Assembly (NCBI GenBank): GCA_910588815.1
Contig: CAJUQY010000075.1
Location: 1 to 7,415, forward strand
Length of the DNA: 7,415 nucleotides
From: an uncultured Lachnospiraceae bacterium
Lineage (GTDB): Bacteria > Bacillota > Clostridia > Lachnospirales > Lachnospiraceae
Reading direction: 5' to 3'
Shown here: piece by piece, positions 1 to 5,789 of the stretch
How the letters are laid out: every line of letters starts with the position of its first letter
How positions within the stretch are numbered: the stretch's first letter is position 1
Notes under the pieces: generated by a model
What the model was told of the DNA's origin: nothing
Seen by the model: only the letters and a program-made list of their open reading frames with translations
Databases searched by the model: none
Translations under genes and position numbers: made by a program

Positions 1-1341
1 CCGGAGGTGGAAAAACTCCTGGCGGATGCCATGGAGGTAGCGGACGGCCCCTCTCAGATTTTTAAGATGTTCAACAATGCGGACACAAAATTCCCCCCGG
101 TGAAAAACGAGAAGGGGGAAGAGGTGGAGCTCACCCACGGGCGGTACGTGTCTTTTCTGGAGAGCGGGGACAGAAGGGTGAGAAGAGATGCTTTCCTGGC
201 CATGTACGAGACCTTTGGGCGGCATAAGAATACTTTGGCGGCGGCCTTTGCGGCCAACGTGAAGCAGGCGTATTTTTACGCGAAAGCCAGGAATTACCCT
301 TCGGCCAGGGCTTATTATCTGGCGGATGCCAATGTGCCGGAGACGGTGTACGATACTCTGATCGATACGGTCCGGGAGTCCATGCCGCTCATGTTCCGCT
401 ATGTGGCCCTCCGGAAGAAAATACTCGGGACAGAGGAGCTCCACATGTATGACCTTTACACGCCTCTGGTGCCGGAAAGCAGCGTGCGCATCTCCTACGG
501 ACGGGCGAAGGAAATCGTTCTGGAAGCCTTAAAGCCCATGGGAGAGGAGTATCTGGAGGCTTTTCGGAGAGGGCTGGAGGGCCGGTGGATCGATTTTATG
601 GAGAACGAGGGGAAACGGAGCGGCGCCTACTGCAGCGGACCCTACGGGATCCATCCCTATGTCCTGATGTCCTATCAGAGTACCTTGGACAATGTGTTTA
701 CCCTGGCCCACGAGATGGGCCATGCCATGCACTCCTATTTTTCCAATGAGAACCAGACTTTTACCAATGCCCAGTATAAAATCTTCGTGGCGGAGGTGGC
801 GTCCACCTGCAATGAGTGCCTGTTGAATCATTACCTTCTGGAGCATGCGGAGAGTGAGAGTGAACGGGCCTTTATCCTGAACCATTTTCTGGACGGCTTC
901 AAGGGTACGGTATTCCGTCAGACCATGTTTGCGGAGTTTGAGAAGCTGGCTCATGAGATGAGCCAGGCCGGAGAAGTGCTGACGGCGGATGTGCTTGGCG
1001 GGCTGTACAAAAGACTCAACGAGGATTATTTTGGGGACGGGATCGTCATCGACGATGAGATTGCCATGGAATGGGCCAGGATCCCTCATTTTTACACGCC
1101 CTTTTACGTGTACCAGTATGCGACGGGGTTTTCGGCGGCCGTGGCGCTCTCGGAGCGGATTTTGAAAGAGGGAGAGGCGGCTGTGGATGCCTATATGGGA
1201 TTCTTAAAGGGCGGATGCAGCGAGGATCCCATAGACCTTCTGGCGGCGGCCGGGGTGGATATGCGGACCGGGGAGCCGGTTGAAGCCGCCATGAAAGCGT
1301 TTGAGCGGTCACTTTCGGAGCTTTCCGGACTGCTGTCTTAA
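1..1341 (+). CDS. pepF: Oligoendopeptidase F (M3B zinc metallopeptidase), 5'-truncated by the window edge
   Basis: Cytoplasmic zinc endopeptidase that cleaves short oligopeptides. The frame is open from base 1 (446 codons visible); the family is usually about 600 residues, so roughly the first 150 lie outside and the GTG at 7 is not the real start. The catalytic motif HEMGH is at 709-723 in the context TLAHEMGHAMHSYF: two His zinc ligands plus the catalytic Glu. The third ligand is most likely the Glu at 793-795 in FVAEVASTCNE, 24 residues after the second His, as in M3B enzymes. The C-terminal block HFYTPFYVYQYATG (about 1087-1128) is the conserved PepF substrate-pocket region with several Tyr. 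It ends with TAA and has no convincing terminator of its own. Family identity is solid; precise substrate preference cannot be read from sequence. Confidence 0.96.
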   Translation, partial: PEVEKLLADAMEVADGPSQIFKMFNNADTKFPPVKNEKGEEVELTHGRYVSFLESGDRRVRRDAFLAMYETFGRHKNTLAAAFAANVKQAYFYAKARNYPSARAYYLADANVPETVYDTLIDTVRESMPLMFRYVALRKKILGTEELHMYDLYTPLVPESSVRISYGRAKEIVLEALKPMGEEYLEAFRRGLEGRWIDFMENEGKRSGAYCSGPYGIHPYVLMSYQSTLDNVFTLAHEMGHAMHSYFSNENQTFTNAQYKIFVAEVASTCNECLLNHYLLEHAESESERAFILNHFLDGFKGTVFRQTMFAEFEKLAHEMSQAGEVLTADVLGGLYKRLNEDYFGDGIVIDDEIAMEWARIPHFYTPFYVYQYATGFSAAVALSERILKEGEAAVDAYMGFLKGGCSEDPIDLLAAAGVDMRTGEPVEAAMKAFERSLSELSGLLS

Positions 1342-1411
1342 AAGAAAAGGACGGATGATACATCTGCCGGTGGAAATTACGGAAATGTTAAGAAAATATT
1401 TTTCTATTTTC

Positions 1412-1442
1412 TGGTGAAAGAATCGCAAAAATATGGTATGCT
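1412..1442 (+). promoter_or_regulatory. Sigma-A promoter with extended -10 for the nitroreductase-like gene
   Basis: An extended -10 box TGG-TATGCT lies at 1434-1442, with a -35-like GTGAAA at 1414-1419 (17-bp spacer, 4 of 6 to consensus). The DNA upstream (1388-1411) is very A/T-rich. The predicted start near 1449 lies just before the ribosome binding site GGAGGTGAG (1452-1460), so the mRNA leader would be very short. Inferred from sequence only. Confidence 0.45.
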
Positions 1443-1468
1443 GTGACTTATGGAGGTGAGGCGGGAGT

Positions 1469-2233
1469 ATGGATCTATACGAAGCGGTTTACAACAGAAA
1501 ATCGGTACGGCGCTATAAAATGGAGCTCCTGCCTCAGGAGTTTTTCCGGAATCTCAGGAAGTTTGAGCAGGGGCTTCAGCCTTTTGTTCCGGAACTCCAC
1601 TATTCGGTGGAATTTATCAACGCCATGGACAAAGAGGCCAGGGTCAGGGGATTGTTTCATGTGAAAGCGCCTTATTACATGGTGTTTTTTTCAGAACCGG
1701 GAAAATATGCCATGGTCAATGCAGGGTATTTGCTGGAGCAGATTGTGCTTTACATGACAGGCCACGGAGTGGGGACCTGTTATCAGGGTTCTGCGAAGGC
1801 GGTGGGCCTTTCGGGGCCGGCGGGAATGGAACCTGTCATGGTGGTGGCCTTCGGCTATGCGGACGAGAGGCTGCACCGGGAGTCCTTCCGGGCCAAAAGA
1901 CTGCCATTAAAGGATCTTTGTGTGTTCAAGGAGGATTCCACCGAGGAGACCAGACTCATGCTGCAGGCAGCCAGGCTGGCGCCTTCTGCCCTCAACCGAC
2001 AGCCCTGGAGGTTCATCGTGTATCAGAACCGGATCCACATCTTTTCAAAAAAAGAGCCGGTCTCCCTGCGGACAAAGGAAAGCCGCATCGGGTTTGACAT
2101 GGGGATCATGCTGTTTCATGTGACGCTGGCTGCGGAGGAATGCTGGAGAGACATTGAGTTCGCCAGGAAGGAAAATCTGGCTGCCAGAGAGATGCGGAGC
2201 AGCTATTATTTTATGAGTGTTCTGCTGGTTTGA
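1469..2233 (+). CDS. Nitroreductase-family flavoprotein, TM1586-like two-half type
   Basis: 254 residues, likely an FMN-binding oxidoreductase of the putative nitroreductase TM1586-like group. The N-terminus carries the classic FMN-phosphate signature RKSVRRY (residues 10-16) after an MDLYEAV start. The middle has GYLLEQIVLYMTGHGVGTCYQG (about 86-107), the dimer-helix and Gly-turn segment seen in nitroreductases. The second half repeats the theme with LQAARLAPSALNRQPWRF (165-182), the usual APSxxNxQPW motif. ATG 1469 is chosen because GGAGGTGAG lies 8 bases upstream. It is a single gene behind its own promoter, 127 bases after pepF, and is followed by the independently transcribed tRNA. The physiological substrate is unknown; members act on nitro compounds or quinones or serve in flavin chemistry, so no gene name is given. 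Confidence 0.85.
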   Translation: MDLYEAVYNRKSVRRYKMELLPQEFFRNLRKFEQGLQPFVPELHYSVEFINAMDKEARVRGLFHVKAPYYMVFFSEPGKYAMVNAGYLLEQIVLYMTGHGVGTCYQGSAKAVGLSGPAGMEPVMVVAFGYADERLHRESFRAKRLPLKDLCVFKEDSTEETRLMLQAARLAPSALNRQPWRFIVYQNRIHIFSKKEPVSLRTKESRIGFDMGIMLFHVTLAAEECWRDIEFARKENLAAREMRSSYYFMSVLLV

Positions 2234-2264
2234 AGAAGCTGCAAAGAGGTGGAGAGCGGAGAAA

Positions 2265-2335
2265 AAAGTTTCAAAATAAAATTCAAAAATAAATTGTAAA
2301 AAAGTGTTGACAAAAACCGTCATGCGTAGTATTAT
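2265..2335 (+). promoter_or_regulatory. Strong tRNA promoter with A/T-rich UP-like element
   Basis: Perfect -35 TTGACA at 2307-2312, 17-bp spacer, -10 TATTAT at 2330-2335. The 40 bases upstream (about 2265-2306) are almost purely A and T with A-tracts, resembling an UP element that contacts the RNA polymerase alpha subunits at stable-RNA promoters. Predicted start is around 2342, leaving a leader of about 34 nt to be trimmed before the tRNA. Confidence 0.8.
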
Positions 2336-2375
2336 ATTATTTGTTCACAGAACAAAGCAAACAAAAACAAAATAA

Positions 2376-2447
2376 GCGCGAGTGGCTCAGTGGTGGAGTA
2401 TCGCCTTGCCAAGGCGAGGGTCGCGGGTTCGAATCCCGTCTCGCGCT
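2376..2447 (+). tRNA. tRNA-Gly (anticodon GCC)
   Basis: A full cloverleaf can be folded by eye. The acceptor arm GCGCGAG (2376-2382) pairs perfectly with CTCGCGC (2440-2446), with discriminator T2447. The D stem is GCTC/GAGT (2385-2388 with 2396-2399). The anticodon stem is TCGCC/GGCGA (2401-2405 with 2413-2417) and the loop TTGCCAA carries GCC at 2408-2410, reading GGC and GGU glycine codons. The variable loop is GGGTC and the T arm is GCGGG-TTCGAAT-CCCGT (2423-2439). The 3' CCA is not encoded (TCGA follows), so it must be added by nucleotidyltransferase. It is a lone tRNA with its own promoter and terminator. Confidence 0.97.
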
Positions 2448-2451
2448 CGAC

Positions 2452-2480
2452 AAAAAGCTCAGTGTTGACTGAGCTTTTTT
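2452..2480 (+). terminator. Intrinsic terminator of the tRNA-Gly transcript
   Basis: GCTCAGT (2457-2463) pairs with ACTGAGC (2468-2474) around a GTTG loop, flanked by AAAAA (2452-2456) and followed by TTTTTT (2475-2480). It starts only 4 bases after the tRNA 3' end. Confidence 0.92.
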
Positions 2481-2488
2481 GCTATACA
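2480..2488 (+). promoter_or_regulatory. Possible extended -10 promoter for the leader transcript
   Basis: TGC-TATACA (2480-2488) matches an extended -10 box immediately after the tRNA terminator T-tract, but there is no recognisable -35 at 16-18 bp. If used, it would start an RNA near 2495 that ends at the terminator at 2592-2619, about 125 nt long and containing the 13-codon ORF. The alternative source of this RNA is read-through of the tRNA terminator. Confidence 0.25.
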
Positions 2489-2543
2489 AAGGCGCAAAGA
2501 GGAAGGAGGAGGCTGCCGGAGAGAAGCGCTCTCCCTTGACGGA

Positions 2544-2562
2544 CAGGAAAGGAGGTTTCCTG
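2544..2562 (+). promoter_or_regulatory. Hairpin holding the Shine-Dalgarno in its loop
   Basis: CAGGAAA (2544-2550) is perfectly complementary to TTTCCTG (2556-2562), and the five-base loop between them is GGAGG (2551-2555), the ribosome binding site of the ORF whose ATG starts at the next base, 2563. The structure presents the SD exposed in the loop while the start codon abuts the stem. A second hairpin, GGAGAG (2518-2523) with CTCTCC (2529-2534), lies just upstream. Confidence 0.55.
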
Positions 2563-2604
2563 ATGGTTGATTTTATTTCTGTAAGTATCGGACTGCTCCC
2601 TTGA
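2563..2604 (+). CDS. Short hydrophobic peptide ORF (13 aa), candidate leader or signalling peptide
   Basis: Encodes MVDFISVSIGLLP, then TGA. The start is supported by a strong AAAGGAGG (2548-2555) with a 7-base spacer. It has no signal peptide or basic N-terminus; one acidic residue is followed by a hydrophobic stretch. The TGA stop (2602-2604) lies in the loop of the downstream terminator hairpin, so a terminating ribosome would cover that hairpin. The XRE regulator begins 44 bases later. Possible roles: a regulatory leader peptide, a leaderless communication peptide sensed by the neighbouring regulator, or the truncated remnant of one of the small one-helix membrane peptides common in Clostridia. 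I do not recognise a specific family. The good SD and fit with the RNA structures argue against pure chance. Confidence 0.4.
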   Translation: MVDFISVSIGLLP

Positions 2605-2619
2605 AGGAGCAGTTTTTTT
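2592..2619 (+). terminator. Intrinsic terminator after the 13-codon ORF
   Basis: ACTGCTCC (2592-2599) pairs with GGAGCAGT (2606-2613) around the loop CTTGAA, with an uninterrupted T run through 2619. The 5' arm is part of the peptide ORF (its last codons) and the loop contains both the ORF's stop codon and the -35 box of the next promoter. Confidence 0.85.
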
Positions 2620-2630
2620 CTTGTTATAAT
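2601..2630 (+). promoter_or_regulatory. Promoter of the XRE-ABC operon
   Basis: Perfect extended -10 TGT-TATAAT (2622-2630) with -35 TTGAAG (2601-2606, 4 of 6) at an 18-bp spacer. The start would fall near 2637, directly on the AAAGGAGG (2636-2643), giving an almost leaderless 5' end of roughly a dozen bases. The -35 overlaps the upstream terminator loop, so regulator transcription restarts right where the leader transcript ends. Confidence 0.75.
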
Positions 2631-2648
2631 AGGGTAAAGGAGGATGCG

Positions 2649-3785
2649 ATGATGAATGAACTGCATTTATCGGAAAATATTGCCGGACTGAGGCGGGAGA
2701 AAAAGATTACCCAGGAGGAACTGGCAGATTTTTTGGGAGTGACGAAGGCTGCCGTTTCCAAGTGGGAGAACGGACAGACAATGCCGGATATCCTGCTGCT
2801 GCCGCAGCTTGCCGGATTTTTCGGTGTGACGGTGGATGCGCTGCTTGGCTATGAAGCGCAGCTTTCCAGGGAACAGATCAGGCACCGCTATCTGGAGCTT
2901 TGCGGCGATTTTGCGAAGCTTCCTTTTTCGGAGGTTATGGAGCGGGCGCGCTCACTGGTACACCGGTACTATGCGTGTTATCCTTTTCTTTTGCAGATCT
3001 GCGTCCTGTACCTGAATCACTTTATGCTGGCAGAACAGAAAGAGGAGGGAAAGCAGATCCTGAAGGAAGGGGTGGAGTTGTGTGGGAGGATCCTTGAGGA
3101 GTGCCGGGATGTGGGGATATGTCAGGATGCGTCGGCCCTAAAGGCTGCGTTTTTACTGTATCTGGGGCGGGGAGAAGAGGTCCTTGAACTTCTGGAACCG
3201 GTTTTGGACCTGAGCTGTATTTTCTGGCAGAGCGGGCCGGTGTTGCTCCGGGCCTACTGCATGACGGGGAGGATGGAGCCGGCAAAAAGCTGCGCCCAGA
3301 TGATGCAGTACAGAGATCTTGTGAATCTGGTAGGAGGGGCAGTCCAGCTTTTGGCGCTCCATGAGGCGGAGCCTGGCCGGTGCAGGGAGATTATGCGCCG
3401 CATTGAGGGTGTCATGGAGCTTTACCAGGTGGAGACTCTGCATCCCAACCTGGCGGCACAGTACCATTACCAGGCCGCCCTTGCCTGCATGGCCTGCCAG
3501 GAACAAGAAAAGGCTTTGAAGTTTCTGGAAAGCTTTGGACGATGCGTGGAAGCGCTGCTTGCTTCTGAGCGGATCCGGCTTCACGGAGATTCCTATTTTG
3601 ACCGGCTGGATGAGTGGATTGACCGTCTGCCCCTTGGTGACCTGGCTCCCAGAGACCGGAAGTTTGCAGGGGAGAATGCGCTTATGGCCCTGTCCCATCC
3701 CGCTTTTTCACAGCTCGGGGACAATCTGCGGTTTCAGGCGGTCAGGGATATTTTTTTGAAAGGAAGAGATTTTATCAAAGAGTGA
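2649..3785 (+). CDS. XRE-family transcriptional regulator with long helical (TPR-like) C-terminal domain
   Basis: DNA-binding regulator of about 378 residues. Residues 10-68 form a textbook Cro/C1-type HTH: IAGLRREKKITQEELADFLGV, then TKAAVSKWENGQTMPD and a closing helix ending VDALLGYE. The remaining ~300 residues are leucine/alanine-rich amphipathic helices with a repeat-like look (for example AAFLLYLGRGEEVLELLEPVLD and YQAALACMACQEQEKALKFLESF), consistent with TPR-like repeats as in RRNPP peptide-binding regulators, though no peptide-binding residues can be assigned. Start choice: GGAGG at 2639-2643 serves tandem ATGs at 2649 (5-base spacer) and 2652 (8-base spacer); either is possible. 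The upstream in-frame TTG at 2601 is rejected because it precedes the promoter -10. It is the first gene of the operon, 22 bases before the PLDc_N gene, and probably controls the downstream transporter. Confidence 0.88.
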   Translation: MMNELHLSENIAGLRREKKITQEELADFLGVTKAAVSKWENGQTMPDILLLPQLAGFFGVTVDALLGYEAQLSREQIRHRYLELCGDFAKLPFSEVMERARSLVHRYYACYPFLLQICVLYLNHFMLAEQKEEGKQILKEGVELCGRILEECRDVGICQDASALKAAFLLYLGRGEEVLELLEPVLDLSCIFWQSGPVLLRAYCMTGRMEPAKSCAQMMQYRDLVNLVGGAVQLLALHEAEPGRCREIMRRIEGVMELYQVETLHPNLAAQYHYQAALACMACQEQEKALKFLESFGRCVEALLASERIRLHGDSYFDRLDEWIDRLPLGDLAPRDRKFAGENALMALSHPAFSQLGDNLRFQAVRDIFLKGRDFIKE

Positions 3786-3807
3786 ATGTTGAAAGGAGGC
3801 CGGAAAA

Positions 3808-4011
3808 ATGCCTGAGTTAAAGGACATACTTCCGTTTTTGATTCCATTGGCGGTTCTGCAGTTTGCGCTGCTGTCGCTGACAATCCGCCATATTCTGACT
3901 CACAAGACATACAAGCGGGGCAGCCGGGGCCTTTGGCTGGTGGTGGCCATCGTGGGAATGGAGTTTATCGGTCCGATCCTGTATTTCCTTTTGGGAAAGG
4001 AGGAGGGATGA
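3808..4011 (+). CDS. Small PLDc_N (phospholipase D N-terminal) membrane protein, YxlE-like
   Basis: 67 residues with two membrane segments: about residues 8-26 (LPFLIPLAVLQFALLSLTI) and 42-62, separated by a basic loop HKTYKRGSR. The second helix ends in the PLDc_N signature GPILYFLLGK (residues 55-64). PLDc_N proteins are found alone next to ABC transporters; in B. subtilis YxlE, encoded just before the YxlF ATPase and YxlG permease, is reported as a negative regulator of sigma-Y activity. The SD AAAGGAGG (3792-3799) has an 8-base spacer. The stop TGA is separated by one base from the ATPase start, whose SD lies inside the end of this gene, suggesting coupled translation. Likely an accessory or regulatory subunit of the transporter; mechanism unknown. 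Confidence 0.88.
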   Translation: MPELKDILPFLIPLAVLQFALLSLTIRHILTHKTYKRGSRGLWLVVAIVGMEFIGPILYFLLGKEEG

Positions 4012-4012
4012 T

Positions 4013-4903
4013 ATGGAAATGCTGACGCTTTCGCATGTGTCGAAACGATTTGGGGAAAACCAGGTTCTGCGGGATGTGAGTTTTTCTGTGCCGGAACACA
4101 CGATTTTCGGCTTTGTGGGCAAGAACGGGGCTGGAAAAACCACGGCCATGAAGTTGATCCTTGGATTGTTGTCTTCGGACGGGGGGACGATTCTGGTGGG
4201 CGGACAGCCGGTCCGTTATGGGAATACGGCCACCAACCGGATGATCGGTTATCTGCCGGATGTCCCGGAATTCTATTCCTATATGACGTCTTCGGAATAT
4301 CTGACATTTTGCGGGGAGATTACCGGCATGGAAAAAAAGAAAACACAGGAACGCAGAGAAGAGCTTCTGAACTTGGTGGGGCTTAACGGGAACCGGAGGA
4401 TCCGGGGGTTTTCCAGAGGAATGAAGCAGCGGTTGGGAATCGCCCAGGCGTTACTCCATATGCCGAGACTTCTGATCTGCGACGAGCCTACGTCGGCCCT
4501 TGACCCGGCCGGAAGAAAGGAGCTTTTGGATATTTTGGCGGCGGCCAGAGAAAAGACCACCGTGCTTTTTTCCACTCACATCCTTTCGGATGTGGAACGC
4601 ATCTGTGATGAGGCGGCCGTTCTCCACGACGGGAGGATCGTGCTGCAGGGGACTTTGTCACAGATGAAAAAAATGCGCCGGACGGCGGTGGAGCTGGAGA
4701 TGGAAGAAATGCAAGATGCCGCGCTCCTTTTGGCAGAATTTCCGTTTTTGCAGGCTCAGGGAAGGAACGGGCTTATACTGAAGCAGGCGGACCGTCTGCC
4801 GGAGCTTCTTTCTTTTATGGGGGAGCGAAAGCTTTCTGTTCTTCGGATTGAGCATCAGGAGTCTGCGCTGGAGGATTTGTTTTTGGAGGTGATGGGAGAA
4901 TGA
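4013..4903 (+). CDS. ABC transporter ATP-binding protein (BcrA/YxlF-type)
   Basis: 296-residue nucleotide-binding subunit that would power the adjacent permease. All motifs are present: Walker A GKNGAGKTT (36-44), Q-loop region IGYLPDVPEFY (78-88), signature FSRGMKQR (133-140, a variant of LSGGQ typical of this antibiotic/peptide exporter subfamily), Walker B LLICDEPTSALD (153-164) with catalytic Glu158, and H-loop STH with His189. The position where most ABC proteins have Gln in the Q-loop reads Pro-Asp here, as in many relatives written YLPE. The last ~80 residues form the extra C-terminal domain common in this group. AAAGGAGGAGG (3997-4007) precedes the ATG at 4013. The gene overlaps the permease start by ATGA, implying translational coupling. 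The substrate is unknown; relatives export peptides, bacitracin-like antibiotics or act on membrane components. Confidence 0.95.
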   Translation: MEMLTLSHVSKRFGENQVLRDVSFSVPEHTIFGFVGKNGAGKTTAMKLILGLLSSDGGTILVGGQPVRYGNTATNRMIGYLPDVPEFYSYMTSSEYLTFCGEITGMEKKKTQERREELLNLVGLNGNRRIRGFSRGMKQRLGIAQALLHMPRLLICDEPTSALDPAGRKELLDILAAAREKTTVLFSTHILSDVERICDEAAVLHDGRIVLQGTLSQMKKMRRTAVELEMEEMQDAALLLAEFPFLQAQGRNGLILKQADRLPELLSFMGERKLSVLRIEHQESALEDLFLEVMGE

Positions 4904-5661
4904 GGGCATTTCTGAAAAAAGAGTGGATGGAGGCGGTACGCACCGGACGTCTGTGGATTCTGCTGCTTGTCTTTGCTCTGTTTGGAATTATGAATCCCGC
5001 CATTGCCAAGTTGACCCCATGGATGCTGGAGCTTATGGGGGAACAGCTTGCAGGGACGGGCATACGGGTTGGGGAGATTACGGTGGACGCCATTACATTC
5101 TGGACTCAATTCTATAAAAACATGCCCATGGCCCTGATCATTTTTGTTCTGTTTGGCAGTGGCAGCTTTACGGTGGAATATCAGAGAGGGACACTGATTC
5201 CGGTGGTGACGAAGGGGTTGTCCCGCCGAAAGGTGGCTGCGGCGAAAATGATCATGCTTGCCGGCATGTGGACAGCCCTCTATGCCATCTGTGCCGGGAT
5301 CACTTATGGGTATAATGTCTATTTCTGGGATAACGGGACCGCCTCGTCCTGGGCCTTCGGCGTATTCTGCTTCTGGCTGTTCGGGCTTTGGGTGATCGGC
5401 TGGCTGGTTCTTTTTTCCACGGTCGTCGGAAGCAGCACCCAGGTGCTTTTGGGAACGGGGGCCGTGGTCACAGGCGCCTATGTGCTTGGCCTCATTCCCG
5501 TGTGCAAAAAGCTTCTGCCCGCGAAGCTCATGGGCGGCCTCTCTCTTTTGCAGGGGATGGAGAAGCCGGGAGACTTTTTCGGGAGTATTCTGACGACTTG
5601 CCTGACGATACTTCTTTGTGTTCTGGCAGCCCTTATTTTCTTTGACCGGAAGAAACTGTGA
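4900..5661 (+). CDS. ABC-2 type transporter permease (YxlG-like)
   Basis: 253-residue integral membrane subunit. About six hydrophobic segments are visible: 18-38, 76-91, 117-137, 151-175, 182-201 and 230-248. A cytoplasmic N-terminus FLKKEWMEAVRTGR precedes the first helix, and the conserved VEYQRGTL loop (92-99) after the second helix is typical of ABC-2 permeases that dock on the ATPase. A long, presumably extracytoplasmic stretch (39-74) separates helices 1 and 2. The SD GGAGGTGA (4885-4892) has a 7-base spacer and the start overlaps the ATPase stop (ATGA at 4900-4903). It is the last gene of the operon, followed by a strong terminator. One permease with one ATPase suggests each dimerises. 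Export or self-immunity is the likely role. Confidence 0.92.
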   Translation: MRAFLKKEWMEAVRTGRLWILLLVFALFGIMNPAIAKLTPWMLELMGEQLAGTGIRVGEITVDAITFWTQFYKNMPMALIIFVLFGSGSFTVEYQRGTLIPVVTKGLSRRKVAAAKMIMLAGMWTALYAICAGITYGYNVYFWDNGTASSWAFGVFCFWLFGLWVIGWLVLFSTVVGSSTQVLLGTGAVVTGAYVLGLIPVCKKLLPAKLMGGLSLLQGMEKPGDFFGSILTTCLTILLCVLAALIFFDRKKL

Positions 5662-5706
5662 TATACCTTAATTATATAACATTTTTGAATTTTGTGGGAG
5701 CACGCA

Positions 5707-5754
5707 GAAAGAAAAGCGGTTTTTTGTGCCGGAACCGCTTTTCTTTCGTGTTTT
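5707..5754. terminator. Bidirectional intrinsic terminator between convergent operons
   Basis: A perfect 15-bp inverted repeat pairs 5707-5721 with 5733-5747 around an 11-base loop; the GC core is GCGGTT/AACCGC and both 3' arms end in the T-rich run TTTTCTTTC. On the plus strand TTTT (5751-5754) follows. CAC (5701-5703) could pair with GTG (5748-5750) across a bulge. It lies 45 bases after the permease stop and about 43 bases beyond the stop of the minus-strand gene, so it serves both. Confidence 0.9.
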
Positions 5755-5789
5755 CTGTTGAAGTAAAAATGCAAAAATGCAGCCGTCCG

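Noticed and set aside
529..1089. 186-codon open frame on the minus strand inside pepF
   Set aside because: It lies entirely antisense to a conserved protease domain; open frames opposite GC-rich coding DNA are common, and the protein shows no recognisable domain.
1391..1405. AGAAAA-TAT-TTTTCT hairpin after pepF considered as a terminator
   Set aside because: Stem is almost all A-T with no GC core; more likely part of the A/T-rich region upstream of the next promoter.
2401..2447. Possible tRNA with a different identity or a pseudo-tRNA
   Set aside because: All arms pair and the anticodon loop reads TTGCCAA, so tRNA-Gly(GCC) is unambiguous.
2601..2648. Upstream TTG start for the XRE regulator
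   Set aside because: It lies in the terminator loop and upstream of the -10 box, without an SD; the tandem ATGs at 2649/2652 have a strong one.
3153..3698. 181-codon minus-strand frame opposite the XRE regulator
   Set aside because: Antisense shadow of a clear gene, His/Gln/Pro-rich artefactual composition, no SD or promoter.
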